64,000 nt of DNA from Cercis canadensis (Eukaryota; Streptophyta; Magnoliopsida; Fabales; Fabaceae). The position numbers were made by a program, and so were the translations under genes. The stretch spans positions 1-64,000 of the forward strand of contig QAOA01008766.1 in the NCBI GenBank assembly GCA_003255065.1, written 5' to 3'. The notes under the pieces are model-generated. The model was not told where the DNA came from, made no database searches, and worked only from the letters and a program-made list of their open reading frames with translations. Positions 23,001 to 35,569 of the stretch are shown one piece after another; within the stretch, counting starts at the first letter, position 1, and each line of letters starts with the position of its first letter.

Positions 23001-26000
23001 GCCATAACATTTATTGTGAGAAAGATTAAAAAAAGGTATCTTGTCATGGCAGGCATCATTTTATGGTTCAATCTCTAGCAACTCACTCCAATAAAATTAT
23101 TCATTTCCCTCTCTTCGTAGCACTTATGAACTCATGACTTTTTTTTGCCCCTTGACATTTAATTTGAAGGATTTATATTGAAGCAACTATAACAGCTACG
23201 TATTTCTGCACAAAATCATCAAATAAAAATATAAAATAAAATTAGACAGGTTTTCTGGTGATTATTTTTTCAATTCAAGTACTCTTATAATATTAGAAAA
23301 GCCTTTCATCAAGCAAAAAAAAAACACAAAAAGAAAGTTCTTTTTGCCTGATAATAGCTAAGAAAATAAAGTAATTACTATTATTTTTACAAGTTAAAAT
23401 TCTTTTATTCAAGAGCTTCTTATTTAGTTGTAAATAATACCTTAAATAGATGAAATATAGAATGCACAAATCTTCCATTGTTTTCAGATAATAAAGATAA
23501 AGTTGTGCCATAATATTGATGAGCATGGCCAGAATCTAATCCTTTGATCTGTTCTGAGACTAACCTTGTCAGGTGTTATTTGTTGAAAAGACTCATATCA
23601 ACCAAGCAATACTAACTTCACAATAATTCTATAGACAACTTATGTCTTCTGGTGAAGGTCTACCAAGGCATTTGACCTGTCATAATCATCACTTTTAAAT
23701 TACATCTGATGTTATACATTATATTGCTTGGCCTATGGTTCACAAAGTACTCTTCACTGACATCTATATACATTATATTGTTAGAAATTAGAAGTTCACC
23801 ATATTTTTTAATCTTTTGTCAATGTTTGTTAGAAGAGCGGTTAATGAACTGAAAGTTCTTAAAAATGTACAGATTGGTTTGTAGTTGTCAATTGGCTTAT
23901 ACTGGTTGGCTTCCTTGTTGGTATTTGGTAATTATAAGATGCAATTCTCTGCTCTCTTTCTGTTTCAGGTTACCAAACATAAAAAGCCCAGAAAATTGAC
24001 TCAATATTGGATCCGCTATACATGCGGTGCAGTTGGTCTGTCAGCTTGTTCTATTTGGATCCTGCAGCATAGTAGTTTGATGGGAAATTCTGATATTGAT
24101 AATTGGATTCATGAAGCGAAGGACTCAACAGTTAGCTTTTTCAAGGATCATGTAGAGCAACCGGTACATTTCTTGCTTATTTCAGTAGCTTCTCACCTAT
24201 CTTTCTCTCTTTCTTTCTTTTTCCTATCTATTTTTCCCCATTCCACAAGAACAAACTCTTCGACATAAAGACAGGGAAGTATGAACTTAAGATCCCATTA
24301 GAAGAGGAGTGTGATAACCATTATTTCATTTTCTCTACCTTTATGCTTAATCTATTAATTATTTTCTATCAATAAACTGGCCTTTCTGAATGAACCATTA
24401 TCCATGATCAATGGCTAATTTTCTCTTTCTTCTGTCTTCTTCCTTCATCCTAGCTCTCTCCTTTCCCTCCTCAACTCTGTTAAAAAGTACACCTTATTGT
24501 GGCCTACTAGTAGAGGTTTTGAAGTTAACGTGGGATGAAGCATCACATAAAAATGCTAGATATTGTCTAGTGGATGATCTAAAATCCATTAGCTACATAA
24601 GCTTAGGAATCCACCTGAAACGAAGAAAATCTTGAAAATAATATACATAATTGGACGAGTATAATCTATCATATTACACATAGTATGCCTCCTTCTAGGA
24701 TTAAATTAAACTTGATTGACAAGTGTACAACCTCTTGAATATTTTTAACCTATATAATATCCTACTTTGACTGTAATTGTACTGTAATTCATTTTTGCTT
24801 TTCGGTCAGGTATTATAGTTTTCTTAAAACCACCTAAACCAACCAAATAGAAAATTCTTAAAACTTATCCCTACTAAAACTAAAAAATAATAATTGAAAA
24901 CCAAGTCATATTTATAATTGACCGCTTCTATGTCCTACATCATGATTTGGATATTAAGTTCTATCCTGATACAATGAATATCCAGCTTTTGTCTATCAGA
25001 GATGAACTTTTCGAGACATTCAGGAAGAGGCACCAAGGTATTATGGATCTTGAAGAGGTTCAGTTGACTTCCAACTCGCTACACAGGTTATTGTTTTTAC
25101 CATTTTGTTGTCATCCCTTTTATTCATATGAATATAAACTAATGTACAACCTGAATGCACAGTCACAGAATCTGTTTTTTTTGCTTTATTATTATTATTT
25201 TTCTATTAAAGCTGTTTATATTTTGTAAGATATTTTGTTAATTGAACCACCCTAAAAAATAATTTATTATTATAACAGTATCACTACTTTGGTTATTTTA
25301 AAATAAATTGTTGTTAAAACTTTTCAAATACAGTTAAGAACTGTCAACCTGAAGAATGTCTTTTTAAATCAATTAGAAATCATATAATGCTTCAGTCATA
25401 ATTGTTCTCGTTGACCTCCATAAAAAATTGTAGCATGTTAAATATGTGATCTATATATATTTGACAACTAAGATGATATTAATGATGTGGACATAATTTG
25501 GAAATAATTAATCAAGTGATTACTGATACCTGTCATTAAATAACTCGGTATGAACTATGAAGATAAAACTTGTGCTTGGAGACTGGTATACTGCTGCTTC
25601 TTGTGAAGCATGTAAATTAGCTTTGCATTAATATGCATTTTTATGGTTTTATTTATGCATACTTGCTCTGGTCAACAGGATGTGCGTGCATGCAAGTGTG
25701 TGATGCACCATGTAAAATGTTGTGAAGGTGTGTTATGAGGTTCTAATGAGGTCAGGAAAACTATGTTTTTGAAGCTTTGAACATCTTGGGATGAGCAAAC
25801 TTCTGATGAGTTTCAGTGAGCTCTTTTTGTGGCTCGAAACTGATTCTGTGCAGCAAATTCTACCATAGATAATTGGAAAGCAAGTAGAAGAAGAATTCAT
25901 CAACTATTTGTCAGTAAATGATAATATAATGAAAATTCTCTGAAGTTTCTTTGTTGTTGAAAATTATAGCAAAGAATATGGGGTGCTAATTTTTCTAATC

Positions 26001-29000
26001 CTGATGGTGCAATATACTCCATTTGCTTTTTGGTTTTCATTTTAAAATTTTGGTTTTCCAGCATTCTTAGAGGATTTGTTAGGGGAAAAGAGGGTAAAAT
26101 TTTATGGAAATGTGCAGTTTGTGCAATTATTTGGTGCAATTGGTTAGAGTGTAATGCCCGTATCTTCAAGGATATTTTGGGAAAAGGATATGCGTTTGGC
26201 TTCTATTTGGTGCAAAGCACATGGTTCTTAGAAGGAATTAGTCCTTAGAAGGGAATTACCCTAAGAGATATGCCGAGGGATTGGGCAGCCTTAGTACACT
26301 GATGTTTTTCTGTTTCTGTTGCTTTATTTTGCTTTATTTTTTATTTTTTGTTTCTGCTAAGGATCATATCTTATCCTCCTTTACTCTTGTATTTCTTCCT
26401 TTCTTGTCTTCATCGAATTCTTTTTTAATCTTAAAAAAAAATGCTACCAGCCACATGTCTGCCTGAATAATTAGAACTTGTCATCAAGAAGATAGGACAT
26501 GTTTGTTCGGTAGCATTACTCATTATCAACCTGTCTCTTTAAGGCATGGCCAAGAAAAAAAAAAAAAAAAAAACTGTCTCTTGAATGATATTTTGGACAT
26601 GACCTAGCGTTCAAAGTGTCAATTAGTCAATTCTTATAGGTATAGTATACCCTGAATTATACCTAATTGTTGAAAGTGCCAAGTTTGATGGATGATATTT
26701 CATTTACTTGATATTAAAAGATATGTTGGTTGCATTGATATTGCTTTTTTTTTTTTTTTTTTTTAACATTTTCTAAAAATTGCTATGCAGAATGTTGTTG
26801 GCTTTTAGTGAGCATACCAAAGGTCAAAAGTTACCAGAGAATGCCTCAGATCAGGAAATGCTTGAGATAGTCATGACTAGGTGCGTTTGTTTTTGTTGTG
26901 ATTATATTTAGAACATATTGGTTCACAGATGGTTCAGAAGTAGATGCATGAATTATCTTGTCATACTATAAGTCTTATGGTTCAATTTTCAAGTTAAGAA
27001 ATCAATTTGTTCTTATGTAAATGAAGGTATGAGAAAGAACTTACGCATCCATTAACAAACCTTGTTAGTGGAGAGCTGGCTCGGGCTTTGCTTATTCAGG
27101 TAATGCACTTTATGTACTATAAGTAATTGATGTTTTAAGTTGCCATTAGTTGCGAAATTAACAACATTTTTCACTATTACAGGTTCAGAAGCTCAAACTG
27201 GACATTGAGACGTGAGTTTTATGAGATTGAACCCTTAAGTGGATGTTTCACATAGTTTTAGTTCCTCAAGATGTTATTTTGTGCAGGGCAATGCTTGAGT
27301 TGAACCAGATTCTACGGGCAAATGAAATCAACTTTGCGATTCTAGCTGCCTTACCTGCCTTCTTTCTCTCTCTTTTACTTGTCATGGTAGTACGTGCATG
27401 GGTCAAACAGGTGACTGCCCTTTTCTTGTTCTTAGACCATAGGTTTATTAGACATAGGAGTGTAGATGTCATATGGTAATTCTCCCTTAACAAAGCTTCT
27501 ATGCACTCTAATTTTGGTGAATGGAATATTGATATTTTGTTTGGAGTGGGACCATGAAGTAATTAAATGACAACAAGCCAAGATTATTGGTAGGAGGCAG
27601 GGACACTCTATATAAGACAGCTCAGCCTCCTATTTTCTTTGGCAAGAACAGTCTTGCAACTTACAGAACAAATATCAGTTCGCTTGGAAAAATGCAATTT
27701 TGTCTCCCATCACTGTTCAAGGGTTACTGTTGGAATTATTTATATTTAATAATAGACAGTAGTGATTGCATTGCCCCTGTTTTTAGCCACTAAACCTCAG
27801 TTGAACTATGACTAGACAAGGTTGAAAATGTTCTTTTCTGGTGGTAGAGTGGTCAATTACTCAGTTCCCCCTTTGTTTCATTGTCCATAAATGTTCTACA
27901 AGAACAGCCCTCATTTACTTTTCTTGGCATTGTTTATTGTGACTGTCACACCAATTAGAGAATGCTGAGTAGTCTCTGTCTACTGTGTTGTGGAGTTGTC
28001 CCATTTCTATGGCTTTTCGTGGAACTTGGTTTCCTTTGGTTATTCATTTAGTATTTGACATAAAATTCAATGATTATCTGAAAATAACTAGGATTGGGTT
28101 TAAGCTGACTTCATTTTGTTATGAGGTCTTGGAGCTCCTTTAATTCATATGGTTACCTTTTGTTGTGGCTTATAGAGCTTTTGTCACGGGCAGTTATATT
28201 AATGATACCTCCTTTATCCTTTTTTTAAGGGGGGAAAAAAAATCAGTAACCGCTGCTTTCAATATAAAAGTTTCTGATTTATGTTAAATATGATTTTGAT
28301 AAATCAGGATACAAAAGCTGAGGGAAGAGGTAGAATTGCTCGGATTCAGAGGAGGTTGCTTGTTGTGGAGGTTGAAAAAAGGATTATGCAGTACCAAAAT
28401 TATGTTGAGCAAGGGCTGGTAAGAAGCTAACCTGACTGTTGCTTATTTGTTGAAAGAACAGTAAATGTTGTTTTTATGCCCTCATCTAATCCCTTAACTT
28501 AGTAATACAAAGATGTCCTTGTACCAGTCATTCATTTACTTTTCTGTGTTGCTTGGAAGTTTAAGTGCTTGATATTTGTAAACTTTGTAACTGTAACTGT
28601 GCAACCTGATTGTTAGCTGTTTATATTTCAATGGTGATTTTTTGTTTGGTTCATTAACTTCATTTGAATGACAAGTATCTCCCGAAACAAAGATAAAATT
28701 GTCATGCTACATGCCCCTTTGCAGGAGAAAGATGCACAATGCATGTTTGGATTGGTGCTTTATAGCCTGAATCGCCTATATCATTCTGTCAAGAGACATG
28801 CAATAGCTACTGGCGAGTGGCAGTGGTTAGTTTATTTATCTATTTTACCTATTGGAAGCCTATACGTTATATTTGTGTGTTCAGATGTATGTTTATGTGA
28901 AGAGTATGAATATTATGAATCTTGAAATAGCTAACCAGTAATGTTGTGAACAGTGTGCGACAGGATATAATTGATTTGGCAAGGCCTGGCCTGAAAACTC

Positions 29001-29074
29001 CATATAAGCTCAAAGTGACATCGCGCATGGAGAGGGTTTATGACTGCTTGCTTCCCTCGTTGAAACGCCAGTAG
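20071..29074 (+). CDS. DGS1: DGS1, NCA2-family mitochondrial outer-membrane protein
   Basis: Fourteen exons join without a frame break into 595 residues: 20071-20294, 20730-20844, 21276-21479, 22290-22427, 22600-22761, 23969-24163, 24986-25086, 26791-26880, 27027-27099, 27183-27211, 27287-27410, 28308-28418, 28725-28825, 28954-29074. Arabidopsis DGS1 is close to 600 residues. Recognised by the NCA2 domain in the second half: TQYWIRYTCGAVGLSACSIW (exon 6, first membrane segment), QGIMDLEEVQLTSNSLHRML, YEKELTHPLTNLVSGELAR, ILRANEINFAILAALPAFFL (second membrane segment) and GRIARIQRRLLVVEVEKRI, ending DLARPGLKTPYKLKVTSRM. Known role: Arabidopsis DGS1 sits in the mitochondrial outer membrane; a mutant allele alters galactolipid synthesis and mitochondrial lipid traffic. 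All exons look intact. Introns carry a SINE and a LINE scrap. Confidence 0.93.
20860..21178 (+). mobile_element. tRNA-derived SINE in DGS1 intron 2
   Basis: A pol III A box, TGGCTTAGTTGG (20879-20890), and B box, GAGTTCGAACC (20932-20942), lie at tRNA-like spacing near the 5' end. A body of about 200 bases unlike the surrounding AT-rich intron follows, with an A-rich tail (AAAAAGAAAAATAAAAAAG) at 21158-21177. AAAGCT at about 20854 recurs just after the tail, a possible short target duplication. It begins only about 15 bases past the exon 2 donor and lies in the sense orientation. Confidence 0.8.
26040..26440 (+). mobile_element. LINE C-terminal fragment in DGS1 intron 7
   Basis: The plus frame reads KEGKILWKCAVCAIIWCNWL, then ECNARIFKDI. 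This matches the region after the zinc-binding zf-RVT domain at the end of plant non-LTR reverse transcriptases (usual form LW..A..A..W.IW.ERN.RIF). The conserved ending, roughly DIPRDW, follows in another frame at about 26265. A T-rich 3' part follows. It is 5'-truncated, as is usual for LINE copies. Confidence 0.6.
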
Positions 29075-30048
29075 CAACCTTTGGATATTTTTTGTCTTAA
29101 TTTTAAATGGTATTTCCTTCTCTGCTCTACAATGCAATTTTGTTAGGGGAAACTACACGCAATTCTTATTTATGGTAGCATTTTAGCACTAGATGGCAGA
29201 TGAAATATCTGTATCATTTGAACAATCAAATTCAAATCATGATCAGCAATCATTTTTCTCTGAAAATAAGCAGATCTTAGACTCTCTTTTTTCCCCTTTC
29301 GGCTATGGAAGTGGCTAGGTTGTCCTTTCCGTTTTGATTGAAAATTATGATTGGTGTTCAAAAGTTACTTACATTTCTTGGAACCTCACTTTTGTTTGCT
29401 GTTAGTGAACCTATGAGTGTATCTGCAATTACAATGTAGAAGTTTAACAGTACGTAAATATAATGTTCGTTATATTTAAATTTGAACCATCTGATCCTGC
29501 ATGGCATCTCCATTTTTACCATACGAGAATGACTTAGGAATGGATACTTCAAGTCTGCGGAATAGAGCTTGTAAGAAGGATATAGGAATACCTATTTAGT
29601 TCATTCTTTATTTGATTGTATCTTATCTGTTGTATTTTCCCTGAAATTTATCCTATTTCTCATCAACTATATGGTAGTAAGGTTTAGGTTTATATGTACA
29701 AAAGTTCTTGTCTTGTTTCCTATTGCTTGGCAAGAAGGGCCATACAAAAAAAGTTAATGGATGGGAAGAGTATGCAATCATGCCTCTATCATTTGATACC
29801 TATGTCCCTTAATCTCTTTATTTTGAAAATGAACTGTTTGATTTTTCTATTTTTATAAAATAAACAGTTTTAGTTCTTCTCTCAATATACTGTTAGAAAG
29901 AATTTGATGTGCCATTAAAAATTTAATATTTAATTCTAAATTAACATTTTAAATGCAAATGACTTTTTAAATATTCAAATTAACTTTAATAATAAAATCA
30001 AGCAGTAATTTTTTTTTTAAAAAAAATAATCTCTACTTAATTAAAAGG

Positions 30049-30063
30049 CACGTGCTGCACGTG
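30049..30063. promoter_or_regulatory. Double G-box (two CACGTG, 9 bp apart)
   Basis: CACGTG at 30049-30054 and 30058-30063 within GCACGTGCTGCACGTGC, a near-perfect palindrome. G-boxes bind bHLH and bZIP factors. The pair is about 1.1 kb upstream of the first F6'H-like start and about 1 kb downstream of DGS1; function is inferred only from the motif. Confidence 0.45.
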
Positions 30064-30986
30064 CTCCCTTTCCACCTCCAAAATTCCCCAAATATAATCA
30101 GTGACAAAATTTTCAGTCCTAGTTGAACGGTATTTCGTCATGCACACTTACCTATTTGATTAGTAGTATTTAAATAAAACTGAATCTACCAAAATTTTAA
30201 TATGACTGCTCATGAACAAGAAGCTTTTCTCAAAATAAATATCCATGAAGCTTTATGGAATCTTCAAATTTTGTCTTTTGCCAACCCCTTTTCAGTGGAT
30301 CTACACTACTTCAACACCAGCATAGCTATACAATCTAAATTTAATAAACACTCTACCGGTAGATGTTTTGCTGTCATATCTAAACCATACACTTCAATAG
30401 ATGAAAAACTGATATAAAAATAGTGCAAAAGTATCATTTTCCAAAATGACCGACTACAACTTTTTTACTATAAAGAGACAAGTGAAGAATGCGAATCACC
30501 ATGCATATACTTCGATTTTATTGGCACATGCCAGCACGATATGAATCCCTTTTTCTATTTGAAAACAAATGCATTCTGGTTTGTCAATTTCAATAACATC
30601 AATTTTCCATTTTTTCCTTCATGAATAATCCATCAAGCTGACCTATTTTTTTTTTCTTAATTTGGCAACAAATTAAATCGTACTTGATTAAGCATCCTTA
30701 GAAATTTTTTTTTAATACTACATTGAGATAATCAAACCACTGGAATATACTAGTGAGACTTAAAAGGCTAAAGCCACAATTTTCTTGCCACCATCAACTT
30801 CTATACGTTGCCACACTATCTTTTGTCACAATCCACTTTTGAATATGATCACTTACGTTACATTCACTTAGGACTAAGGACAATATACCTTAAAGAGGAA
30901 AAAAAAAATTTCTCTATTAGATTTTCTGTTCTTCAACTTTACACCTTCACTAGATAGAGACTCAAATTACTGTCTCATGTGGAAGC

Positions 30987-30993
30987 TATATAT
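30987..30993 (+). promoter_or_regulatory. TATA box of F6'H-like gene 1
   Basis: TATATAT within GGAAGCTATATATG, about 165 bases before the ATG at 31154. The same context (GGAAGCTAATATATATG) precedes the second copy, so the core promoter was duplicated with the gene. Confidence 0.55.
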
Positions 30994-31153
30994 GAAGCTT
31001 GAGTTTGAGTAAGTTCAGTTCATCGCTTGAGCTCTCTGTATTGAGTGCATTGGACTCATTGGTTGCTGCTACTATAGCCTATTGCTGCCTCCCATTTGGA
31101 AACTAGTTTGCATCTATTCCCATTTTCTCACTTCCCAAACAGTACCTCCAACC

Positions 31154-33074
31154 ATGTCCATCCCCTCCAATCTCATTGATTTCGTTGTGAACCACGTGAA
31201 TGGAGTAAAGGGTCTTGCTGATTTGAGGCCAGAAAGCGTTCCGAACCATTACATCCAACCTCTTGAAGAGAGGTTCAATGATAGCAGAATAGTCTCTGAG
31301 GAATCAATACCCACCATTGATTTCACCAACTGGGATGACCCAGATGTTGCAGAATCCATTTTCAATGCTGCAACTAAGTTGGGGTTCTTCCAAATCGTTA
31401 ACCATGGAATACCCATCAAGCTTATTGAGGACCTGAAAGCTGCAGTTCATAGATTCTTTGAGTTGCCAGTGGAGGAGAAGAGATTTCTGAAAGAGAATAC
31501 ACCCCCTGAGTTTATGAAATTGGCCACTGGTTATATCCCTCATGCTGAGGCAACCTTGGAGTGGAAAGATAATCTGTGGCTTGTCTATGCTTCTGAGGAG
31601 AAAGCCAAGAAATATTGGCCTGCTATTTGCAAGTAAGAGCGAGTTCTCAATCATTTGTGATTTGCTATTATGCATCACTTGAATTTATCAGATTAGTAAG
31701 AGTTCAATTATTTTCAACTATGCTCTTATTTATTTAATCATAGAGTCTCAATGTTAATTTTATTATGTGATTGACCATGTTATGACGGATCTAGAAATAA
31801 CTTAATGGGAGAGTCAAATTATAAAAGTGAGAGCTAAATTACAAAAGTGTAAAAATATTAAACATTTCTCTAAAAAAATTAGAAAAAAAATTGGAACACG
31901 AGGGGGCCAGTGCTCTTGCTGACCCTCCTTTGCATCCGTCACTACATGTTAACATAATAGATTCACATTTCAATTGCAAAACTGTGATTTGCTATTATGC
32001 ATCACTTGATTTTATCAGATTAGTAAGAGTTCAATTATTTTCAACTATGCTCTTATTTATTTAATCATAGAGTCTCAATGTTAATTTTACTATATGATTG
32101 ACCATGTTATAACGGATCCAGAAATAACTTAATGGGGGAGTCAAATTATAAAAGTGAAAGCTAAATTACAAAAGTGTAAAAATATTAAACATTTCTCTAA
32201 AAAAATTGGAATACGAGGAGGCCAATGCTCTTGCTGGCCCTCCTTTGCATCCGTGACTGCATGTTAACATAATAGATTCACATTTCAATTGCAGAAGAGG
32301 GTAAAGACACTTGGTACATTGAAACATTCACTCTTTGATCAATTGTGATTCATCATATAAGCATCCCAAATGTAGCTTATTATATATACATACACACAAG
32401 GGGGCCATGGAAAATGAAAAAAGTACATAATTTTACTTATTAATATCTAATAACTGATAATTCATGTCTATGTTTTTATCTCCATTGATCATATTTTTTG
32501 TAGGGATCAAACACTGGAATATATTAAATATGCTGAAGTTTTCATAAGAAAGTTGTTGAAAGTGCTCCTTAAGAAACTCAACGTGAAGGAGATGGACAAA
32601 GAAAGAGAATATGCCTTAATGTCTGAAATGATAGTAGCTTTCAATTACTATCCCCCTTGCCCTAATCCCGAACTAGTAGCCGGCATTGGCCGTCATTCTG
32701 ATGTATCATCTATCACTGTTTTACTACAAGATGAGATTGGTGGGCTTTATGTAAGAGGCACAGATGGTGATAGTTGGATCTATGTCCCTCCTGTTGATGG
32801 AGCATTAGTAATCAACATTGGAGATGTGCTGCAAATAATGAGCAATGACATATACAAGAGCATTGAGCATAGAGTTGTTGCCAATAGCAAGACCAGGATC
32901 TCTCTCCCAATTTTTGTGAACCCTGCTCCTGATGCCATTGTTGGGCCTTTCCCAGAAGTGCTAGAGAATGGAGAGGAACCAAAGTATAAACCAGTTTTAT
33001 ACTCTGACTACTTCAAATATTTCTTCAGCAAGCCTCCTGATGGAAAGAAAGCTATGGAATTTGCCAAGATATGA
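31154..33074 (+). CDS. F6'H: Feruloyl-CoA 6'-hydroxylase-like 2-oxoglutarate dioxygenase, copy 1
   Basis: Two exons, 31154-31632 and 32504-33074, give 349 residues. The N-terminal DIOX_N part holds [21 protein letters not shown] and [12 protein letters not shown]; the C-terminal part is the Fe(II)/2-oxoglutarate fold. Iron ligands are H224 and D226 ([19 protein letters not shown]) and H282 (SIEHRV); the 2-oxoglutarate-binding R-x-S is R291-x-S293 (RISLPIF). It ends [17 protein letters not shown], typical of plant feruloyl- or coumaroyl-CoA ortho-hydroxylases, the soluble cytosolic enzymes that commit phenylpropanoid CoA esters to scopoletin and umbelliferone. Substrate choice cannot be read from motifs. 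The ATG at 31154 is chosen over an in-frame ATG at 31082 because the paralogue starts there ([12 protein letters not shown]). Relative to copy 2 it lacks one arginine codon before SKTRISLP. Confidence 0.9.
31657..32294. repeat. Tandem direct duplication inside the intron of F6'H-like gene 1
   Basis: Two units of about 310-325 bp (31657-31980 and 31985-32294), both starting GTGATTTGCTATTATGCATC and ending at ATTCACATTTCAATTGCA, with only scattered differences. Each unit contains a short segment bounded by GACGGAT and ATCCGT(C/G)AC, a possible small MITE inside the unit. The intron of copy 2 has only the first few dozen bases in common. Confidence 0.8.
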
Positions 33075-33339
33075 TATGATGGGTGTGTTTATGTTTGGCA
33101 ATAGTGCTTGGAATCCAGTTCTTTTGTTTTGGGTTTGTATTACTAGAACTACAGTCTTGTATGCCACATTGAAGCAGCCAGTAAAACATCTTGTACTCAC
33201 TTAGAGGAAGAAAAAGCAAGTTAAAATTGTATGTATTTATTTCATAACCCTAGCATACAATGTGATCCTACCTAAAATTGATCACTAATATATATATATG
33301 ACGTGCTTAAACTAAGCTTAACATTCAAAACAAGAGTTT

Positions 33340-33905
33340 TCAGATTAGTTTTAACACCCCGTTGGAAAAAAGTGGTGGTTCAACGGGGCTAGGCTTGCCT
33401 GGCAAGGTGGGCTAGTGAAGCAGCAGCTTGTGATCCTTCCACTGTTGGGAGAGGGAAGTTTGCATTGCTCTGTGAAACCAGCCTCATGCGGTTCCCTCCA
33501 CTCTAGGGGTCACGAAGCCTGAGCCTTCGCCCAAGCCACATGACCCAACTCACAACTTGGAATGGGCAAGCCAGCATGGTGCACCCACTAGTCCAACCAA
33601 GCAAACCGGAGCTTTGTTCCACCACATTAATGCCCCCACTTGGGTTACAAGCCAGCGCTACATGACTCAGCAGGAAGTAAGCACCTGCATGCTTAATATA
33701 AGGGTTGCTTCAGCTCCATTATTATCCGATGTGGGACTTGGAAAAGTCTGACAATTGGGACTGACAACTGACCAAAGTCAGAACTTGCAGTTCTTCAATG
33801 ACCACTTTGGTTGTGTCTGATTAGGCTATAATTGAAACAATGCTGAGTGTTACAATCATATGTAAGAATCTTGCCCTTGAAGCAAATATTTCAAGTTGAA
33901 GGACA
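33340..33905. repeat. Third copy of the dispersed TE-like repeat
   Basis: Begins near TAACACCCCGTTGGAAAAAA and matches 13833-14371 (block B) through CCGATGTGGGACTTGGAAAA and on to TTTCAAGTTGAAGGACA. It shows about 10% scattered differences, so it is an older, independent copy. It lies just upstream of the NBS-LRR scrap. Confidence 0.6.
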
Positions 33906-34094
33906 TCGTTTACATTGGGTTGTAATCTTGTTGCCAAGACAAAGACAAGAAAGTTTCATTTAAGGCTATATAATAGGAACAATGCTGAGTGTGACAAACA
34001 TTGATAAACTTTTTCAACCTTCGGGTAAAATTTTCCAGTTGCAGAATGCCATTTTCAGAGATCGAGTGAATCATCGATACAACTACTACTACTT

Positions 34095-34743
34095 CCTCTC
34101 ATGCTGATTCATTCAGAGTAGAAGCTGATTTCCCCATGCTGGTAAAGTTGAAACTCTAAGAGATATGAAAAGTTTGAAACAAGTGTGTCGCGGTCCACCT
34201 CAGCTTGGCTTCTTAGAGAAATTACAACATCTATATATATCAGATTGGCACCAGTTGGAGCACATATTTCATGGGAAATGGAATCTGTGCAATCTTAAAT
34301 CCCTCTATATAGCAGACTGTGCAAAGTTGACATCCATCTTCCCAGTGTTTGTTGCCCAATCTTTCCTGCTTCTACAAAATTTGGAAATAGAATCATGCAG
34401 TGAATTGAAACATATAGTAACTAATGAAGGAGGGGGTGCTGCTGCTAGACCTACACACAATTCTTCTCATTTGATGATATTCCCAATTTTGACATCACTG
34501 TTCCCAATGTCTGTCGCCCCAACTCTGCATTTGCTGCAAGAGCTCTACATAGATAATTGCAGTGAATTGAAGTACATAGTTAAAGATGAAGGACAGAATG
34601 ATAATGATACAGGGGAGGAACTGTTTCCAGTTTCAAACAATTCTCATATGCTTTTCTCTCAATTGAAGATTCTAGAGGTTCGTGACTGTCACAAGATTCC
34701 AAAGGCTTTTTACAACTGGAACATATGTGTTTGGAGAGCTTGA
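34095..34743 (+). pseudogene. CC-NBS-LRR resistance gene fragment (LRR part only)
   Basis: The frame from 34165 to TGA 34741-34743 reads RPS2/At4g27190-type leucine-rich repeats: GFLEKLQHLYISDWHQLEHI, LCNLKSLYIADCAKLTSIFP, LLLQNLEIESCSELKHIV, LLQELYIDNCSELKYIVKDE and LFSQLKILEVRDCHKIPKAF. Just upstream, ADFPMLVKLKL is in another frame, so there is a frameshift at about 34155. There is no coiled-coil, NB-ARC domain or start codon. It is a broken piece of a CNL gene; in the family the LRR part mediates effector or partner recognition. Confidence 0.75.
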
Positions 34744-35220
34744 TAGTGATTATTTATCTGGTAACAATGACTTGGTTGTTCTGGAAAATAAGGTATCTGC
34801 TCTCTCATGCATTCATTTCATTTGCTAGAAACCAATTGATTTAGATTTATTGGATGACATGCATTTGATTATGTTTCAATCTTATTCTACTTACTCAAAT
34901 GTACATAATATTTACAATGGAATGCATAATCGACTTTGTGACCTTAACTAGATGAGTTGAGTATGTAATTTTAGATAAATTAATTTAACATCTCTTCTTT
35001 TTTCTTTTTACGTGATTGATTTCGCATCACGAGCATATCTTATTATCTACTGCGTGGAGGTATTGACTGAGATGTGAAATTAATTTGATCTTTGTTGCTA
35101 CGCTACTTTTTTTTTTTTTTTTTTTTAATGTGCCTATATTACTTAAAATATAATCAAGTGATACCGTTTTTAAAACTTAAAAATTTTATATTTGAATAGT
35201 CAAAATATAAATAAATAAAA

Positions 35221-35260
<40 letters not shown>

Positions 35261-35569
35261 AAAATATATTTTTGGCCTAATATATTTTTATTTATTTTTT
35301 ATTTTAACAATAAAGGTATTATAGTGTTAATTATTCGTGCATCAAAACTAAGTATGTCCACGGGTAATCTTAAAGGTGCAACCCTATATCAGCCTACCTT
35401 AAATATTGATCTTAAGATTTGAACCTTAATTAGCTTAAATGAATTTATTGTATTTTTATCACATAACCAAATTATTGAAGTTATTTTTTTTTTTAGGAGA
35501 GTTATTTCTATTTGAATTTAACTCATAAAAAGAAAGAGACTCTTTATACTTTACTTATCATACCTTCTA
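34744..35569. other. AT-rich intergenic stretch with an (AT)n run
   Basis: No gene seen. It holds a (AT)n microsatellite at about 35229-35258 preceded by poly-A, and several long poly-T runs. Confidence 0.6.

Larger units (their letters stand above)
29075..31153. other. Intergenic region between DGS1 and the first dioxygenase
   Basis: No gene seen; the longest open frames show no family features. The notable element is a double G-box at 30049-30063. The last 200 bases form the promoter and leader of the dioxygenase gene. Confidence 0.45.

Noticed and set aside
24411-24635. Hydrophobic open frame in DGS1 intron 6
   Set aside because: Lies wholly inside an intron of an intact gene and reflects a T/C-rich tract, not a signal peptide.
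30202-30417. Open frame of 71 codons starting MTAHEQEAFLKINIHEALWN
   Set aside because: AT-rich, no domain, no splice context or promoter; the length is expected by chance.
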